Shown here in pieces: positions 17,903-25,194 of a stretch of DNA of 64,000 nucleotides. A model generated the notes under the pieces. The model saw nothing but the letters and a program-made list of their open reading frames with translations. It was not told the origin of the DNA and did not search any database. A program made the translations under genes and the position numbers. The stretch's first letter is position 1, and the number at the start of each line of letters is the position of its first letter. This DNA comes from Halosimplex aquaticum (GTDB lineage: Archaea; Halobacteriota; Halobacteria; Halobacteriales; Haloarculaceae). The stretch spans positions 3,844,001 to 3,908,000 of the forward strand of contig NZ_CP118158.1 in NCBI RefSeq assembly GCF_028747785.1. Reading direction: 5' to 3'.

Positions 17903-19240
17903 TCAGGCCACGTCCGCTATCGCGTCGGTCAGCAGGTCGACGCCGAGGTCGATCTCCCGTTCGGTCACGTCCATCGGCGGGAGGATGCGAAGGACCTTGT
18001 GACCGCACCCGAGCGTCAGGAGCCCGCGCTGCATCGCAGCGGTCTGGACGGCGTCGCGTCGCTCTCTCGTGTCGAACTCGACGGCGAGCATGAGCCCCTT
18101 CCCGCGCACGTCGACGACCGGGTCGAGGTCGGCGTCGCGCATCGACTCCTGGAACTGTCGGCCCCGGACGACCGCGTTGTCCATGAGGTCGTAGTCGTCG
18201 ATGACGTCGAGCGTGAGCGCGCCCTGCAGCGCGGCGACGATGTCGCCCCCGCCCCACGTCGACGAGAGGCGGCTCTTCCGCTCGGGGAACACCTCCTCGC
18301 GGGAGATGGTCGCGCCGACTCGCAGGCCCTTGGCGCTCGCGATGACGTCGGGCTCGAACGGGTAGTGGTCAGACGCCCAGAACTCGCCGGTGCGGCCGAC
18401 GCCGGACTGGATCTCGTCGACGACGAGCGTCAGGTCGTGCTCGTCGCACAGGTCGGCGATCTCCTCCGCGAAGGCGTCGCTCGGGAAGCGATACCCGCCC
18501 TCGCCCTGGACCGGTTCGAGGATCAGGTACGCCACGTCGTCGGGGTCGATTGCGCCCCGCTCGGGGTGGAGGAGCTTGCGGAGCTGGGACCCGTCGCCGG
18601 TGAAGAAGCCGCACGTGCAGGACTGCGCGTCGCAGGTGCGGTCGTCGCAGAAGGGCACGCCGTGGATCTTCGAGATCTCGGGGAAATCACGACGGTAGAC
18701 GGACTTCGACCGGTTGAGCGAGAGCGCGCCGAGGGTGCGCCCGTGGAAGCCCCCGCGGAACGTGATGCCGTAGTCGGCGCCCGTGTGGTCGTAGCTGATC
18801 TTGATGGCGTTCTCGACGGCCTCGGCGCCGCTGTTCGAGAGGAAGACCGTGTCCATTCCGTAGTGGTCGCTCCGGTCGGTCAACCGGTGCATGAGGTCGG
18901 CGGGCGTCGGGAACGGGTGGTCGTCAAGGTCGCCGCTGGTGACGTAGAAGTCCTGACCGGCCATCTTCAGCGGGTCGACGAGGTCGAACCCCTCCATGCG
19001 CTCCATCAGCTTGGGGTTGTTGTACCCCAGCGGCGCTGCCGCGACGTGGCTGGTGAAGTCCATGAGGACGTTGCCGTCGACGTCCGTGCAGAACGGCCCC
19101 TCGGCCGGTTCGGTGTAGTCCCAGACGAAGTCGTAGACGTAGGTGCTCGTGGCGGCCGACTCGTGGTGGTAGTCGACCCACTCGCGTGCGAGCTCGCCAG
19201 GCAGGGACCCCACCGTCGGCTCCGCCGTGTCCCGGTTCAT
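17903..19240 (-). CDS. Class III PLP-dependent aminotransferase with Cys cluster
   Basis: A 445-residue fold-type I aminotransferase of the GABA/ornithine/acetylornithine group. It has the cofactor-binding NSGAEAVENAIK near 136, the D275-E276 pair in LVVDEIQSGVGRTG, and the lysine K304 in ASAKGLRVG that forms the Schiff base. An insert carries C198-x4-C203-x4-C208-x-C210 within VPFCDDRTCDAQSCTCGFF. This resembles a metal or iron-sulfur site rather than part of the usual fold. The substrate is probably an omega-amino acid or 2-aminoadipate-like compound. ATG start. No biosynthetic partner lies adjacent. Confidence 0.9.
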   Translation of the reverse strand: MNRDTAEPTVGSLPGELAREWVDYHHESAATSTYVYDFVWDYTEPAEGPFCTDVDGNVLMDFTSHVAAAPLGYNNPKLMERMEGFDLVDPLKMAGQDFYVTSGDLDDHPFPTPADLMHRLTDRSDHYGMDTVFLSNSGAEAVENAIKISYDHTGADYGITFRGGFHGRTLGALSLNRSKSVYRRDFPEISKIHGVPFCDDRTCDAQSCTCGFFTGDGSQLRKLLHPERGAIDPDDVAYLILEPVQGEGGYRFPSDAFAEEIADLCDEHDLTLVVDEIQSGVGRTGEFWASDHYPFEPDVIASAKGLRVGATISREEVFPERKSRLSSTWGGGDIVAALQGALTLDVIDDYDLMDNAVVRGRQFQESMRDADLDPVVDVRGKGLMLAVEFDTRERRDAVQTAAMQRGLLTLGCGHKVLRILPPMDVTEREIDLGVDLLTDAIADVA

Positions 19241-19363
19241 GTCGGCAAGAGGGGGACTCCCCAGTTAAATGATGTGACTATCGCGGGGGATACCCCTCGC
19301 GTGGAACGTTTTCCGGCAACAACTGGACGGGCGTCGATATACTGGCGACGGCTCCGTCGCCGG

Positions 19364-20635
19364 TCACATCGTGGCGACGGCGGTCACGACGCTGGCGGCG
19401 ACGAGGAGGACCGTGCTCACTGTCGCGGTCCTGACGGCGAACTCGCGGTTGGGGCTGGCGAAGGTCAGCCCGGCCTTGACGACGATGCTGGAGGCGGTGG
19501 CGAGCAGGATGGCGAAGACGGCGGCGTCCGCCGAGAGCCCACCGCCGCGATAGAGGATCACCGCCGAGGTGGTCGCGCCGGCGCTGGAGACCAGTCCGGT
19601 GAGCGCCGCGGTGACGTAGAACCCCAGGCGGCCGAACTGAGCGGCGGCGAGGCCCCCGGCGACGACGACGAACAGGAACAGGCCGCCGAACCCGAGGACC
19701 TTGCGCAGCGAGAAGGGGCTCTCCATGTCCATGTCGAGGTTCTCCGACCAGTCGGCCGTGACGGCGGCGATGGCGAAACTCCCGACGATCACGCCCCCGA
19801 GCGGGACGATCGCTCCGAGGAGCAGGCCCGTCTCGAAGGTGAACAGCAGGGCGATCGTGAGGTTGCGGGCGGCCATCGCGGCGTCCGCGAGCAGGATGGC
19901 CGCGACGGCGTAGGAGCTGACCGCGGGGCGCTGTTCGACGTGGTCGAGCATCGCGCCGACGACCGCCGTCGAGGAGGCCAAGCCGCCGAAGAAACCGGTG
20001 ACCGCGATGCCGCGGCTGCCGTAGGTCTGGACGATGGCGTAGTTGGCGATGCCGATGGCGGCGACGGTGACGACCATCAGCCAGATGACGCGCGGCTCGA
20101 CCTCCACGGCCAGGTCGGCGGTGCCGACGTTGTAGCTCTCGGCGGGGAGGAGCGGGTAGATGACGAACGCGAGGATCGCGAACTCGGCCGCCGAGCGCAG
20201 TTCCGTCCGGGTCATCCCCCAGGCGAAGGAGTGGAGTTCGCGCTTGAGCACGAGCAACAGCGCCGAGAAGACGGTGACGGTCACCGCTTCGAGCGTGTAG
20301 CCGGAGGCGACGAGCGTGCCGACGCCGTAGGCGACGAGCATCGACATCGACGTCGTCAGCGAGAGCCCCTCGTCTTCGTCGTCGATGAGCCCGCGGACGG
20401 CCAGGAGCGTCCCCTGGACGATGACGAGGACGCCCCCGACGACCACCAGCGGGACCGATCCGAGCACGGTGAACGCCGCGCCGAGGATGCTGATGAGCGA
20501 GAACGTCCGCACGCCGGCCGACTTGTGTGACCACTCGCGCTCCAGTCCGAGGAACAGTCCCAGTACGCCCGAAAGCGTGATCTGGAGCACCTCCGTGTCG
20601 AGCGGGATCGACGCGAACTGCGCGACTCCGTACAC
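19364..20635 (-). CDS. MgtC/SapB and DUF4010 membrane protein
   Basis: A polytopic protein of about 423 residues. The N-terminal MgtC/SapB domain has LSGVLGLFLGLEREWSHKSAG and VRTFSLISILGA; a DUF4010 domain with about nine helices follows. The start is set at the GTG at 20635 because a TATA box (TAATAAATAC, 20659-20668) would otherwise lie inside the coding region. The distance to this GTG is about 27 nt, as for a leaderless transcript. The alternative start is a GTG at 20692. The role may be metal or ion homeostasis. Divergent from the AI-2E transporter gene. Confidence 0.85.
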   Translation of the reverse strand: MYGVAQFASIPLDTEVLQITLSGVLGLFLGLEREWSHKSAGVRTFSLISILGAAFTVLGSVPLVVVGGVLVIVQGTLLAVRGLIDDEDEGLSLTTSMSMLVAYGVGTLVASGYTLEAVTVTVFSALLLVLKRELHSFAWGMTRTELRSAAEFAILAFVIYPLLPAESYNVGTADLAVEVEPRVIWLMVVTVAAIGIANYAIVQTYGSRGIAVTGFFGGLASSTAVVGAMLDHVEQRPAVSSYAVAAILLADAAMAARNLTIALLFTFETGLLLGAIVPLGGVIVGSFAIAAVTADWSENLDMDMESPFSLRKVLGFGGLFLFVVVAGGLAAAQFGRLGFYVTAALTGLVSSAGATTSAVILYRGGGLSADAAVFAILLATASSIVVKAGLTFASPNREFAVRTATVSTVLLVAASVVTAVATM

Positions 20636-20658
20636 CCACCGACGTAGAGGACTGGCGG

Positions 20659-20668
20659 TAATAAATAC
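20659..20668 (-). promoter_or_regulatory. TATA box of the MgtC/DUF4010 gene
   Basis: On the minus strand this reads GTATTTATTA, an AT-rich haloarchaeal TATA element in an otherwise GC-rich stretch. Its centre is about 27 nt before the GTG at 20635. It defines a leaderless start and argues against the longer open frame that would run through it. Confidence 0.55.
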
Positions 20669-20755
20669 AGGGCCACTATCGGACGGGTCCACGGCGCCTC
20701 GACCTCCCGTCGCCGCTACCGGCCTTTATGTGTCGCCCGCGTGATGGCAGTGACG

Positions 20756-22051
20756 ATGGTGGAGTTCGAGTTCAATCCCGACTGGGCGTGGATCGGTTGG
20801 GGAGTGCTGGGGGCTGTCCTCGGCCTCGCCGTCCTCTGGGTGCTCTACTCGTTCGTCGGCACGTTCGTGTTCGCGCTGTTCATCTACTACTCGACGCGGC
20901 GCGTCCACGGGCACATCCGCGACAGGGTGGGACAGCGGTCCGTCTCGGCCGCGCTCGCGCTCGTCGCCCTCGCCCTTCCGGCCGTCCTGCTGTTGCTCTA
21001 CGCCACGGCCATCGGCGTCCAGGAGCTCCAGGAGTTCGCCGGGACGACCGACCTGGACCGCTACATCGAGATCGCCGGCCCCTACGTCAACGTCACCGAG
21101 GCGGTCGAGAACCCCCGCGGCGTCTTCGAAGGCGCCGGCGGGATGGACCTCGTCCAGTCGGCGCTGAGCCAGGGGACCAGCTACCTCGGGTTCCTCGCGA
21201 CGGGGCTGTTGCACCTGTTCGTCATCTTCGCCATCGCCTTCTACCTCCTGCGCGACGACCACAGGCTGGCCGACTGGGTGGCCAGGTTCGACGGCGACGG
21301 CCCGACGGTCTTCGAGGAGTTCGCCCGCGAGGTCGACGACAGCCTGGAACTGGTCTTCGCCGGCAACATCCTCAACGCAGTCGTCACGGCGACCGTCGGC
21401 GCGATAACCTACAGCGTGGTGAACATCTTCGCCCCGCCCGAGGTGGCGATCCCCTACGCCGCGCTGGTCGGCCTGCTGACCGGCATCGCCAGCCTGATCC
21501 CCGTCGTCGGGATGAAACTCGTCTACGTCCCCGTCACGATCTACCTGGCCGCCACGGCCTTCGCGGCGGGAACCGGCTGGGGGTTCGTGGTCGCGTTCTT
21601 CGCCGTCTCGTTCGTCGTCGTCGACGTGATCCCCGACCTGCTCGTCCGGCCGTACGTCACCGGCGGGACGCTCCACACCGGCAGCGTCATGTTCGCCTAC
21701 ATCCTCGGCCCGCTGCTGTTCGGCTGGTACGGCCTCTTCCTCGGCCCCGTGATCCTCGTCTTCGTCACGCACTTCGGCCGGGTCGTCGTCCCGAGACTAC
21801 TCGGCGTGCGCGGTGACGACGCCGAACCGGGACCGTCGTCGCCGGACGAGGGCACCGCCGAGACGCCGGACGCGGTGACCGACGAGAGCGCTACGTCCGT
21901 TACCGCGGACCGCGCTCCGGACGCCGACGGCGATACGGGCTCCGACGGCGATCCGCCAACGGACTCGACCGCCGGCGGGACGACCGACGATCGAGACGCC
22001 ACCGACCACGGATCCGGTGAGGAAGACGGCGACGACTCCCGGACCGACTGA
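20756..22051 (+). CDS. AI-2E family transporter (PerM-like)
   Basis: A 431-residue membrane protein of the AI-2E/UPF0118 (TqsA/PerM) family. About eight helices appear in the typical order, with the family segments FAIAFYLLRDD, DSLELVFAGNILNAVVTA, GLLTGIASLIPVVG and DVIPDLLVRPYVTG. A long acidic tail (about 85 residues, Asp/Thr/Ser) follows the last helix and is probably cytoplasmic. A TTTATG box near 20725-20730 sits about 27 nt before the chosen ATG. In-frame GTG (20741) and ATG (20744) are alternatives. The transported molecule is not known; some relatives are Na+(Li+)/H+ antiporters. Confidence 0.86.
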   Translation: MVEFEFNPDWAWIGWGVLGAVLGLAVLWVLYSFVGTFVFALFIYYSTRRVHGHIRDRVGQRSVSAALALVALALPAVLLLLYATAIGVQELQEFAGTTDLDRYIEIAGPYVNVTEAVENPRGVFEGAGGMDLVQSALSQGTSYLGFLATGLLHLFVIFAIAFYLLRDDHRLADWVARFDGDGPTVFEEFAREVDDSLELVFAGNILNAVVTATVGAITYSVVNIFAPPEVAIPYAALVGLLTGIASLIPVVGMKLVYVPVTIYLAATAFAAGTGWGFVVAFFAVSFVVVDVIPDLLVRPYVTGGTLHTGSVMFAYILGPLLFGWYGLFLGPVILVFVTHFGRVVVPRLLGVRGDDAEPGPSSPDEGTAETPDAVTDESATSVTADRAPDADGDTGSDGDPPTDSTAGGTTDDRDATDHGSGEEDGDDSRTD

Positions 22052-22174
22052 GCGGGCGCGAGTCGGCGGTCATCGCGAGAACGGCGAGAGAAACAGCGGG
22101 CGCGAGCGACGGTTCGGTGACCCGTCCGACGGGACGAACGGTGAACTGTCGAGGAGCGGACGCGGGCCGGCCGA

Positions 22175-22450
22175 CTACAGGTCGACGTACTGCTCTTCCC
22201 AGTCGCGTCGGGCTTCGATCTCGCGTCGACCGCGGCGGGTGAGACTGTAGAAGTTCGTCCGCCGGTCGCGCTGGCCCTTCTCGACGAGCCCCTTGTCGAC
22301 GAGCGTGTCCAGGTTCGGATAGAGACGGCCGTGGTGGATCTCCTTCTCGTAGTACTCCTCGAGTTCCTCTTTGATCGCGAGCCCGTGTGGCTCCTCCTTC
22401 CCAGCGATGACGTACAGCAGGTCTCGCTGGAATCCTGTCAAGTCGTACAT
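22175..22450 (-). CDS. PadR family transcriptional regulator
   Basis: A 91-residue winged-helix DNA-binding protein. The sequence TGFQRDLLYVIAGKEEPHGLAI, then YPNLDTLVDKGLVEKG and the wing DRRTNFYSLTRRGRREI, is the PadR/PhenD signature. It has no C-terminal effector helices, so it is the short haloarchaeal form. It probably binds as a dimer. The upstream region (22476-22492) has an AT-rich TATA and partly palindromic AATATGCATAAATAT stretch that could serve as promoter and operator. The target is unknown. Confidence 0.9.
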   Translation of the reverse strand: MYDLTGFQRDLLYVIAGKEEPHGLAIKEELEEYYEKEIHHGRLYPNLDTLVDKGLVEKGQRDRRTNFYSLTRRGRREIEARRDWEEQYVDL

Positions 22451-22709
22451 CGGTAATGTCCGTGTGAACGTTACTGTCTAATATGCATAAATATGTCGAC
22501 TGATGAGCCGGGTACCTCTGCGAGCGGCGGTATTAGTCCGCTGTTAATCCGGATCCGATAGTTAAATCGGCTGATGAGATCGGAGTAACGCTCGTATTCG
22601 CTCGGTTTCAGGTATCGACTTCGAAACGTTCTCGACGGGGATTCGGCGGCCAGGGGAGCCGCTGGATCGGGGCGGAGAGACTTATCCCCTCGGCGCACGT
22701 AGCTCCCCT

Positions 22710-22982
22710 ATGCCCGAAGAGGTAATTTTCGAAGACGAGCGGGTCATGACGCGCGCCGACGTGGCGTCGTATCTCAGGACCGTCGCCGACCGGCTGGACG
22801 CCGGCGAGTCGCTCACGCTGGAGACCGGCACCGACTCCGTCACTGTCGACGTCCCCAACGACGTCGAGTTCGAGGTGAAAGTCGAGCGCGAGGGACCGGC
22901 CGACGGCCCCGGCGAACTGGGGCTCGAACTCGAACTCGAGTGGGACGAGGGCGCTACCGACGACTCGCTCTCTATCCGATAG
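22710..22982 (+). CDS. Amphi-Trp domain-containing protein
   Basis: A 90-residue protein of the amphi-Trp type. It opens EEVIFEDERVMTRADVASYLRTVADRL and continues with two strands, TLETGTDSVTVDVPNDVEFEVKVERE, then a final ELGLELELEWDEG strand pair containing the conserved Trp near the end. The family is found in haloarchaea and some bacteria and its function is not settled. Acidic and soluble. Two inverted repeats lie downstream before the next gene. Confidence 0.75.
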   Translation: MPEEVIFEDERVMTRADVASYLRTVADRLDAGESLTLETGTDSVTVDVPNDVEFEVKVEREGPADGPGELGLELELEWDEGATDDSLSIR

Positions 22983-23128
22983 GGGCCTCGGTCCCGGATC
23001 CGACCGTCGCCGTGACTCTCGAACGGCGGTCGCTCGAACCCACCGAGAGCGGAGTAATCTCCCGTTACCCGGGGCCGAACGGCGACGAAGCAGTCGCTCT
23101 CCTGAACGTTGGTTCGGAAAGGAATGGA

Positions 23129-23165
23129 AAGCGAACGCGTGGGTGAAAAACCCACGCGAACGCTT
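23129..23165. repeat. Long inverted repeat (hairpin)
   Basis: Arms 23129-23144 and 23149-23165 pair over about 15 positions with a two-base internal mismatch (AAGCG, AA/TT, CGCGTGGGT). The loop is only four A-rich bases. It lies about 145 bp after the amphi-Trp gene and could be a terminator on either strand. Confidence 0.6.
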
Positions 23166-23187
23166 GCCGCCCTGAATTGGTCCCCGC

Positions 23188-23217
23188 TGACGCTTCGGCC
23201 CTCCAAGCGAAGCGTCA
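23188..23217. repeat. Perfect 10-bp inverted repeat
   Basis: TGACGCTTCG at 23188-23197 is exactly complementary to 23208-23217, with a 10-nt spacer. It follows the 23129-23165 hairpin by 22 bp. The pair could be terminators, a small structured RNA, or the ends of a decayed palindrome-flanked mini-element. Confidence 0.6.
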
Positions 23218-23383
23218 TCTGATATTCTGGCCGGCAATCACATAAAGGTACCGGCACCGGCCGCCATCGCCACCTATCGGTTCGCTATCTCGTCCGCGGG
23301 TCGGCCGCGGCGCCGACTGTCACGGGGGCGGTACCGGCGGGGCGACCGGACGGATTTTAGTCGGGCGCGCGTAACGAACGCGT

Positions 23384-24103
23384 ATGAAGATCCGCGGCGA
23401 GCGCGAGTGTCAGTCCTGCGGGACCCGCTGGTCGTACTACGAGACGGGGAGCGTGGTCTGTCCGGAGTGCGGGAGCCTCCGCAGCGTCGGCCTCGACGAC
23501 CCGACCGAACACACGGCCAGTCCGGCCGCCCTCGAACTGAGCGCGATCAGGAACCTCGTGGACGAACAGCCGCTGGCGGACGTGGCGGAGACCACTGCCG
23601 AGACCTGTCGTGAGTACGTCCGCAAGCGCGGCTTCATCCGCGGGGGCGAGCTCCAGCCCATGGACGACACCTACCTCGCCGCCGCCGAGCTGCGGCTCGC
23701 CGCCGAGGAACTCACTCACGCGATGCGCGTCACCGACGAGGAGGAGTACTACTTCCTCGACCTGTTGCGCGGCGCGGACCGCGGCGAACGGCCGCCCGCG
23801 GACGACGTCCCAGAGTCGTTGCACGCAGTTCGCGGTCTCGCGTACGCTCGCGCCGTCGACGCGTACCGTTCGGACGTGCGCCGCTACCTCGACGAACACC
23901 CGGACGAGACCGTCCGGGGCCTCCTCACGACGCTCCGCGACCACCAGAAACGCGTCGAGGCGCTCGACGGCGACGTCTCCCCGCGGACTGCCGGGGAACT
24001 CGTCTACGTCGCCCGCTCGATCGGCCGCGCACTGATCGACGACGACGAGACGGCCCTCGCCGAGGCGCAGCGTCGGCTCGACGAGTTCGATATCGACCTC
24101 TGA
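23384..24103 (+). CDS. Zinc-ribbon protein, DUF7117-like
   Basis: A 239-residue protein with an N-terminal zinc ribbon, CQSCGTRWSYY then CPECG, within the first 30 residues. A helical domain of about 200 residues follows, with GFIRGGELQPMDDTYLAAAELRLA and several Arg/Glu-rich helices. It resembles a haloarchaea-specific family with no assigned function. The helical part looks like a binding domain for nucleic acid or a partner protein, but I cannot show this. ATG start; single gene. Confidence 0.65.
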   Translation: MKIRGERECQSCGTRWSYYETGSVVCPECGSLRSVGLDDPTEHTASPAALELSAIRNLVDEQPLADVAETTAETCREYVRKRGFIRGGELQPMDDTYLAAAELRLAAEELTHAMRVTDEEEYYFLDLLRGADRGERPPADDVPESLHAVRGLAYARAVDAYRSDVRRYLDEHPDETVRGLLTTLRDHQKRVEALDGDVSPRTAGELVYVARSIGRALIDDDETALAEAQRRLDEFDIDL

Positions 24104-24151
24104 GGCGGTCCCTGGCGGCGAGCGGCCGGATCGGACGGCGGCGGTCGCGGC

Positions 24152-25042
24152 CTACAGCGCGCTCTCGACGCCCGACTGCAGGGCCGCCGCGTTGACGGTG
24201 TTGTACAGCAGCATGGCGCGCGTCATCGGCCCGACGCCGCCGGGAACGGGCGTGATGGCCGCGGCCTTCTCCTTCGCGCTCTCGAAGTCCACGTCGCCGA
24301 CCAGCTCGTAGCCCTTCTCGTTGTCGGCGTCGACCTGGTTGATGCCGACGTCGACGACGACCGCGCCCTCGCCGACCATCGACCCGTCGATCATCTCCGG
24401 GACGCCCGCGGCGGCCACGAGGATGTCCGCCGACCGGGTCTTCTCCGCGAGGTCCTCGGTCCGCGAGTGACAGACCGTCGTCGTCGCGTTGCCGCCCTCG
24501 CCGTACTGGATGAAGAGGTTCGCCATCGGCTTGCCGACCAGCCGCGAGCGACCGACGACGACGGCGTCTTTGCCCTCCGTCTCGACGTCCGCGGCCGCCA
24601 GCAATCGCTGGATGCCGTGGGGCGTGCAGGGCTTGTAGCGCGCGTCGCCGGCGACGAGCCGGCCGATGTTCTCCGGGTGCAGCCCGTCGACGTCCTTCTC
24701 GGGGTCGATGCTCCGGAGGACGCGCCGGTCGTCGACGTGGTCCGGGACTGGCATCTGGACGAGGATGCCGTTCACGTCGTCGTCGGCGTTCAGTTCGTCG
24801 ATGGTGTCGTACAGCTCCTCGGCGGGCGCGTCGGAGTCGAGTTCGACGTCGACGGTGTCGATGCCGACCTCCTCGCAGTCGTTCTGCTTCATCGAGACGT
24901 ACGTCTCGCTGGCGGGGTCGTCGCTCATCAGCACCGTCGCGAGCGTCGGCGTGACGCCCTCCTCGTCCAGTTCGTCCACCGCGTCGCCGACCTCCGCTCG
25001 CACGTCCTCGGCCACCGCGTTGCCGTCGATGATCTCGGTCAT
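24152..25042 (-). CDS. folD: Bifunctional methylene-tetrahydrofolate dehydrogenase/cyclohydrolase
   Basis: A 296-residue FolD. It interconverts 5,10-methylene-, methenyl- and 10-formyl-tetrahydrofolate with NADP, feeding one-carbon units into purine and other syntheses. Visible signatures are SETYVSMKQNDCEEVGI (catalytic YxxxK), the GILVQMPVPDHVD block, and the NADP motif VVVGRSRLVGKPMANLF, ending PVPGGVGPMTRAML. ATG start gives MTEIIDGNAVAEDV; the longer open frame is not needed. A purF gene is present elsewhere in the window. Confidence 0.96.
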   Translation of the reverse strand: MTEIIDGNAVAEDVRAEVGDAVDELDEEGVTPTLATVLMSDDPASETYVSMKQNDCEEVGIDTVDVELDSDAPAEELYDTIDELNADDDVNGILVQMPVPDHVDDRRVLRSIDPEKDVDGLHPENIGRLVAGDARYKPCTPHGIQRLLAAADVETEGKDAVVVGRSRLVGKPMANLFIQYGEGGNATTTVCHSRTEDLAEKTRSADILVAAAGVPEMIDGSMVGEGAVVVDVGINQVDADNEKGYELVGDVDFESAKEKAAAITPVPGGVGPMTRAMLLYNTVNAAALQSGVESAL

Positions 25043-25194
25043 ACTCGAACGGGCGGCCGGCGGCGGTATGAAGTTCCCGGAAACAGCGGCGCGACAGTCG
25101 ACACAGTCGACACAGTCGCGACGACGGGCCCGCCCCGAACCGGCAGTTCGGTGGGAGCGGGTGACCGCTCGCCGGGGCCCCACAGGGACCGTTG

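Larger units (their letters stand above)
22983..23383. other. Intergenic region with two hairpins
   Basis: Stretch of about 400 bp without a convincing gene. It holds two inverted repeats (separate entries). Near 23240-23250 there is a short ACATAAAGG element that could be a promoter box for the gene starting at 23384, but the distance (about 130 nt) is too long for a leaderless start. Otherwise I see GC-rich, unremarkable sequence. Confidence 0.4.

Noticed and set aside
22495..22590. Two CTGATGAG boxes as a C/D small RNA
   Set aside because: C-boxes need RTGATGA and a matching D-box; neither is satisfied.
22471..22698. A small ORF between PadR and the amphi-Trp gene
   Set aside because: It covers the PadR promoter region and has no meaningful sequence.
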